64,000 nt of DNA from Diphasiastrum complanatum (lineage: Eukaryota > Streptophyta > Lycopodiopsida > Lycopodiales > Lycopodiaceae), in the NCBI GenBank assembly GCA_029204225.1, contig MU831979.1, positions 1 to 64,000 on the forward strand. Reading direction: 5' to 3'. The position numbers were made by a program, and so were the translations under genes. Below, piece after piece: positions 59,721 through 64,000 of this stretch; the first letter of the stretch is position 1; the number at the start of each line of letters is the position of its first letter. Under the pieces are notes generated by a model. That model worked only from the letters and a program-made list of their open reading frames with translations. It was not told where the DNA came from and did no database searches.

Positions 59721-61547
59721 TCAATAATACCCATAAGGGTCTGGTGGCCATTCTAGATAACCTTGTTCATTGACAATTGGGTAGTCGAGGTATCCCATCG
59801 GAGGATCCCAAGATAAATCTTGCTGATATAATGGATCTTCATAGATCAGTGCAACTGGTCCCAATGTCATAGACTCCTCCAAATCATAATGTGGATATGA
59901 CATGCTTGCTTGACTCTCTTGTCTGTCCAGGTATTCATGGTATGCCATAACCTGAAGACTTTCCTCAGCAGTCAATATCGAAGATTTAGGACAAGGCTTT
60001 GTCATTGTAGGAACTGGTGCTTGCTGTACTGGAGGCCTATTTGGGCTTGGATTCCTTGGATTTGGCCTTTGAAGAATGGATATACCCTGAATTGGCGTTG
60101 ATTTGGGGGTCTGTTGAATTGTGGAACAATTAGACTGTTGAGGGGCAATCATCAACTTTAGTCGTCTCTTGGTCAGTGCACTTCCCCATTGAAAGCACTT
60201 TTTCTTGGATCTTGTGCTGAATTGCCTTCAAGTTGCCTTGTTGACGCTAGTCCCCTTTGTAATTCATCACTAATAATTCTTTGCATTGAGTACGAAAAAA
60301 GCCCTGATAGAATCTGCCAGAGTTCCTCGATTGCCAGTGTCTTGATTTCCTCGACAGTCGTTGGCTTGATGAATTCTACCATCTTTGTCTTCTATGATGG
60401 TTCTACTTGTTTGATCGAGGGTATCTTTGTGTACCTTGGAACTTTTGTCAGATTTTCTTCTTTGTCACTCGCTTCATAACCCGGTGGCACTAAGATTTTT
60501 CTTCTGTAGTACATTTGAGGTGGAAGGGTTACCCCAGGTGCATGTCGGTCTACATGGCCAAATGCCTCCTGGCTATTTGTAAATTTCTCATCGGGCAATC
60601 TCGGCATGGATGATTAACTCCGCATTGTGAACATGAGGGATCAAATGTTGATGGATCTCCTCGATGTGGAAATTCAGCACAACGGTGTTTCCCTCCGCAT
60701 CCATAACATCTTACCGAGTGCAATACACCATCGCCTCTAAGTTGATAGGCATACACTGCTAATAGATTCCCCTTAAGGTCTTCCACAAAGTAGACTGGTA
60801 GGCTGTTATGGTCCTCCATTGAGTTCGGTGACACGCAAGAGGATATAACCAAAACTTCTACCTTGCCACTAGTTGTTGAAGAATCTCGTGATTTAGATGG
60901 GTTTATCTGACATCCATCCTTTGGATGAGCTCCTTGTTGGCTTGATTCTGCTTCTGACCATTGAATTGTTGGATCTTTCCATCAACGAACTTTTTTCTCT
61001 GCATTTTGTCCTTTTAATAAGTGCGGATTCTCGATTGAACACTTGGTTCTTGGATGATCTCAAAGCAAAAGGTGCATTGGTCCTTTTCAAGAAAATTGAC
61101 TGTGTGAGCATAAGCTTGAAGATGGCCTGAACTTGAAGTGCAAGGTTCTTGGTCTTCCGCTGCACTTGATCTGCTTGACTTTGCTGCACTTTGTTGCCTC
61201 TCACAGGTTCCCATTCTTGTTGGATCATCGTTCATTCTTGACCTTTGTTCCACTGATTCCCCATCTGATGATTCATCAGAGCGATAGGGAAAATCCCTCA
61301 TCCCTTGTGATATTTCCATCATGGCAACATCCTTACAGAGTTGTACAGGTGACACATAGGAGGCTAGTTCTGCCATACCAGATTTGATCCTTTTGGGCAG
61401 TCCAACATAGTATTTTGCCATGACGATCCATTCAAGAATCAGTGGATTACAATCCTTCACTAGATGATAGATCCGATAGGTGTAGTCTCGGATTGTTTTA
61501 GCAGGGAACTTTTTTAATTTCGATAATCCTACAAGAGCGGTCTCCAT
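59721..61547 (-). pseudogene. Retroelement gag-like polyprotein, broken into four or more frames
   Basis: The first minus-strand frame (61547-61014) resembles a retrotransposon gag: LKKFPAKTIRDYTYRIYHLV, then MAKYYVGLPKRIKSGM. After a stop the sequence continues as a Cys/His-rich stretch (60852-60550) with CYGCGGKHRCAEFPH and CSQCGVNHPCRDC, which look like two zinc-binding motifs although spacing differs from the usual CCHC. A middle frame (60382-60173, IEELWQILSGLFSYSMQRII) and a Pro/Tyr-rich frame (60155-59721, ending WPPDPYGYY) follow. No protease, integrase or polymerase was found, so the element is gag-only or truncated. The family is not copia; a Ty3/gypsy or pararetrovirus-like origin is possible. 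Non-functional as it stands. Confidence 0.5.
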
Positions 61548-62450
61548 AATTCAGCACTAGAATGTCGCAAAGTAGCTGGTTGGTGAATTGCTTCAAGGTT
61601 TGCTCAATGACTCTGGTGTTTCAACCTTCTTCTTTTTTTTTGGTAGGAGATGGAGAAGAAGAAAAAGAGAAGAGAATCGGTAAACGGTGGATTAGTATGG
61701 ATGAGAATAGAGACAGAAATGGATTTATCTAACAGAGATGGAGATAGAAGATGGAATAGAGATGGGGCCGAAGAATGATGGATGGATAGTGGTTGATGTG
61801 GAGGGAACTTATCGTCTTGATCTGAGGTTCATTCACTTGATTCGGTCCAGGGATGTTGGATCTTGATGGATAATGTGACTGCAACCTGGATTTGACAAGA
61901 TCTGATCAGTTTCAGTTGGCTAATAGTGTGATTTTAGCCCTTTTTCATGGTCTTTTTTTTTTTTTTTCAAAATTTCTTCAGATCTGAGTGAACCAAGCCC
62001 TCAACCTTCCTACAGTAGCTGTATCTGGACGATTTCTAGACAATGTGAGTTCTACAAGAGTTGTTGATGGACAGATTTGTCAGGATCTTGAAATAACTCA
62101 GTATTTTGGCACTTTTTGGCAATTTTTCTTAGATATTTGAAAATCTAACCGTTGGATCTTCACAAAAATTTTTACAGTAGCCATATCTAGGTTAGATCTA
62201 TCTATAAAATGTGAAAATTGTCAACATTTCCTAGCTAGTTTGAGGCCTAAACTGGCAATTTTTGTACATAGTTTTGGATCTAACCTTTCACACGTGTGAA
62301 AGAGGCCTAGATACTTTCACTTTAGTATATATTTCATGTTGAAGAAGTCTCAAACTTCATGACCTTTGAAATGACACCAAAATCATGTTATTTGGACAAA
62401 TAGGCCAAAATTGGCTATTTTAGGTTACTGGTGCTCTAAAATTGGGTCCT
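61548..62450. other. Non-coding region before plus-strand LTR
   Basis: AT-rich. It has a T-run at 61960-61976 and a degenerate duplication of a block with TACAGTAGCYRTATCT (near 62012 and 62186). It may contain the 5' part of the LTR that ends at 62864, but the LTR start cannot be placed. Confidence 0.3.
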
Positions 62451-62864
62451 AAGTTCTAGAGAGAGAAGAGAGAGTCATCTCTCTCACCTATATTAGGCTG
62501 AAATTTGTGGAGAACAGGTTGGAGAAACTTATTGTATTGTTGAGAGAGATCAATAGATCATTTTCACAGTTTCTTCCTCCATTGAGAGCATTGCTTTGTG
62601 TATTGTCTTCAAGCTTTTGTGTATGATCTTAAGAGGTTTCCAAAAGTGGTAGGCTGCTATTGTAGGGCTGGTATGCTATTGTTTTTGGCTGCCATCAATA
62701 CCTTTTTTTAGTTTCTTTTGTCTCTTGAATGCTTTGTCAAGTTCATGTGTATCAAAGGTAGCATTAGGATGCTTTGCCATTTCTAACTTTTGTAGCTTGT
62801 TGTGCAAAGATCTTAGCCAGGTATTTTGGGAGTTTGAATCCATTCAAGATACACTTTTTTCACA
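62451..62864 (+). repeat. 3' part of a plus-strand copia-type LTR
   Basis: The sequence ends TTTTTTCACA immediately before a perfect initiator-Met primer site. The same TTTTTTTCACA ending is seen in the LTR of copia R (minus strand near 42570), suggesting related families. A (GA)-rich block at 62460-62490 and a TATTGTATTG block may lie in U3/R. The 5' edge is not defined. Confidence 0.5.
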
Positions 62865-62876
62865 TGGTATCAGAGC
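62865..62876 (+). other. Primer binding site of a plus-strand copia-type element
   Basis: Perfect TGGTATCAGAGC directly after an LTR end in CA. The element's internal region would extend to the right, out of the window. Confidence 0.8.
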
Positions 62877-64000
62877 TAGTTGGCTACTATTTTTAGTAAG
62901 TTTTCCATTTATGGTGATATTTGGATGTTTGATCAAGTTCTAGCATGATTATGCATTGCATTGTTGATCAAATCTTACTAGCCTTTGTTTTGTGAGTTGA
63001 ACTTGTGGATCAAAAGCATAATTCAAGTCTATTGAAGATTAGAGGCTGAGAATAGGCTATTTTGGATTGGAACATAACACCTAATCATTTGTTGATTGTG
63101 AGGCTTGTGCATATTCAATACTAACAATGTTCTATTCAATGTATTGTTGACAATCTCCACTTCTGTGGATGAACACTCTCCTTAAGTGGATGAACCTTCT
63201 CCTTAAGTGGATGACAAATACTCTTTGAGTGATTTTGGATTTCTCCAAAAGGCTGAGCAAAGCTCCCACTTGGATAAAAGATCCCCTTTTGGGTGAACAG
63301 ATTGTCAACAATCTTTTGCATAAATTTTGGTGTACTTTGTTGAGCACGTAAGTAACTCTCCTAATGTAATTTGATTGGAGCATTTGCTGGAAGGTTTTAA
63401 CCATTATGCAAATGTGTTTTCAAGTTCTTAACAGGTTGAGGAACATTCTCATGTGAAGTGATCTTAGATCTACATCTAAACACCAAGATTTGACAAGCTA
63501 GTGAAGCTAGTCTTGTGATTCACTAAGTGTGCTTATATTCATTCACTTATAAAGCTTATATTTATTACTTGCTGGAGTTTATAAACTTTTAGAAGTGTGG
63601 TTTATGTGTGGTTTTATAGGTTGAATCAATATCTTAGTGTGTTGATCATATGTTGATCAAGTTTGTTCAATTCTAGGTATTCTTGGCAGCCTAGTCTTGT
63701 GTATTTTCTAAGAATGCAAGTAACTCTTCACATCATAACTTGATTTGGTCACTTGCTAGAAAGTTTGAGAGCTTAAGCAAGAGTTTGTTCAAGTTGGTTT
63801 GATTTTGTAATCCATTCTTAGTGTGTGCAAAGTGTTGCATGTGTTTCAATCTTGCATTCTATGCTTGGAAACCAGCCAGGTCCAAGATAGAAGTGTTTTA
63901 GGGTCCTAGATCTTCTGAGATCTCCTTATCCATCATTTGTTGAGAGAAAAGTGAGTGCTAGGTGCATTAGGATAGAGCCTAAAAGTTGAAGAACCATTAT
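62877..64000 (+). mobile_element. Leader region of the element starting at the LTR ending 62864
   Basis: No gag or other frame is recognisable in the 1.1 kb up to the window end. It contains short tandem motifs (GGATGAACACTCTCCTTAAG at about 63169 and a near copy at 63191) and matching segments TTGTTGACAATC (63143) and ATTGTCAACAATC (63300) that could pair. This is either a long leader or an interior that has lost its coding part. Confidence 0.35.

Overview
The window looks like nuclear DNA of a land plant with a large, transposon-rich genome. It holds a three-exon plant profilin gene with long introns, an intronless nepenthesin-type aspartic protease, many degenerate Ty1/copia fragments, tRNA-Asp-primed LTR elements and long (CT)n/(GA)n tracts. 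The profilin differs from typical flowering-plant versions, and its introns are 3.5 and 1.7 kb, so a fern or gymnosperm is possible; the sequence alone cannot fix the species.

Layout. 1-3536: the LTR, primer site and leader of a minus-strand copia-like element, plus an inverted partial copy of that LTR. 3537-17397: a compound array of one non-autonomous LTR retrotransposon family, all on the minus strand. Four related LTRs (A-D) alternate with internal segments, and those segments carry an intronless copy, or pieces, of a host gene of the WBP2/GRAM-domain family (like Arabidopsis At5g11680). Two copia fragments (11300-13500, 17398-18480) break the array. 18480-21280: no gene seen until the profilin promoter. 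21284-26879: profilin, apparently intact. 26880-37150: mostly unannotatable AT-rich DNA with a three-exon remnant of a Ulp1-type protease (about 31727-32190) and an LTR/primer-site remnant at 32746. 37154-38270: unrecognised, broken exon-like segments. 39300-42569: degenerate minus-strand copia element. 42797-43550: long foldback (inverted-repeat) element. 45495-47211: (CT)n tract followed by the aspartic protease gene. 50510-58739: three plus-strand copia remnants, one fused to an unrelated 178-codon reading frame. 58740-61547: (GA)n tract and a broken minus-strand gag-like reading frame. 62865: primer site of another plus-strand element that runs off the window.

Only profilin and the aspartic protease look like functional genes. 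The most unusual feature is the LTR array that duplicated a processed WBP2-like transcript. At least three internal segments show WBP2-derived DNA joined to the same LTR edge, which implies the capture happened before the family amplified here. No database search was possible; family names come from motifs recognised by eye.
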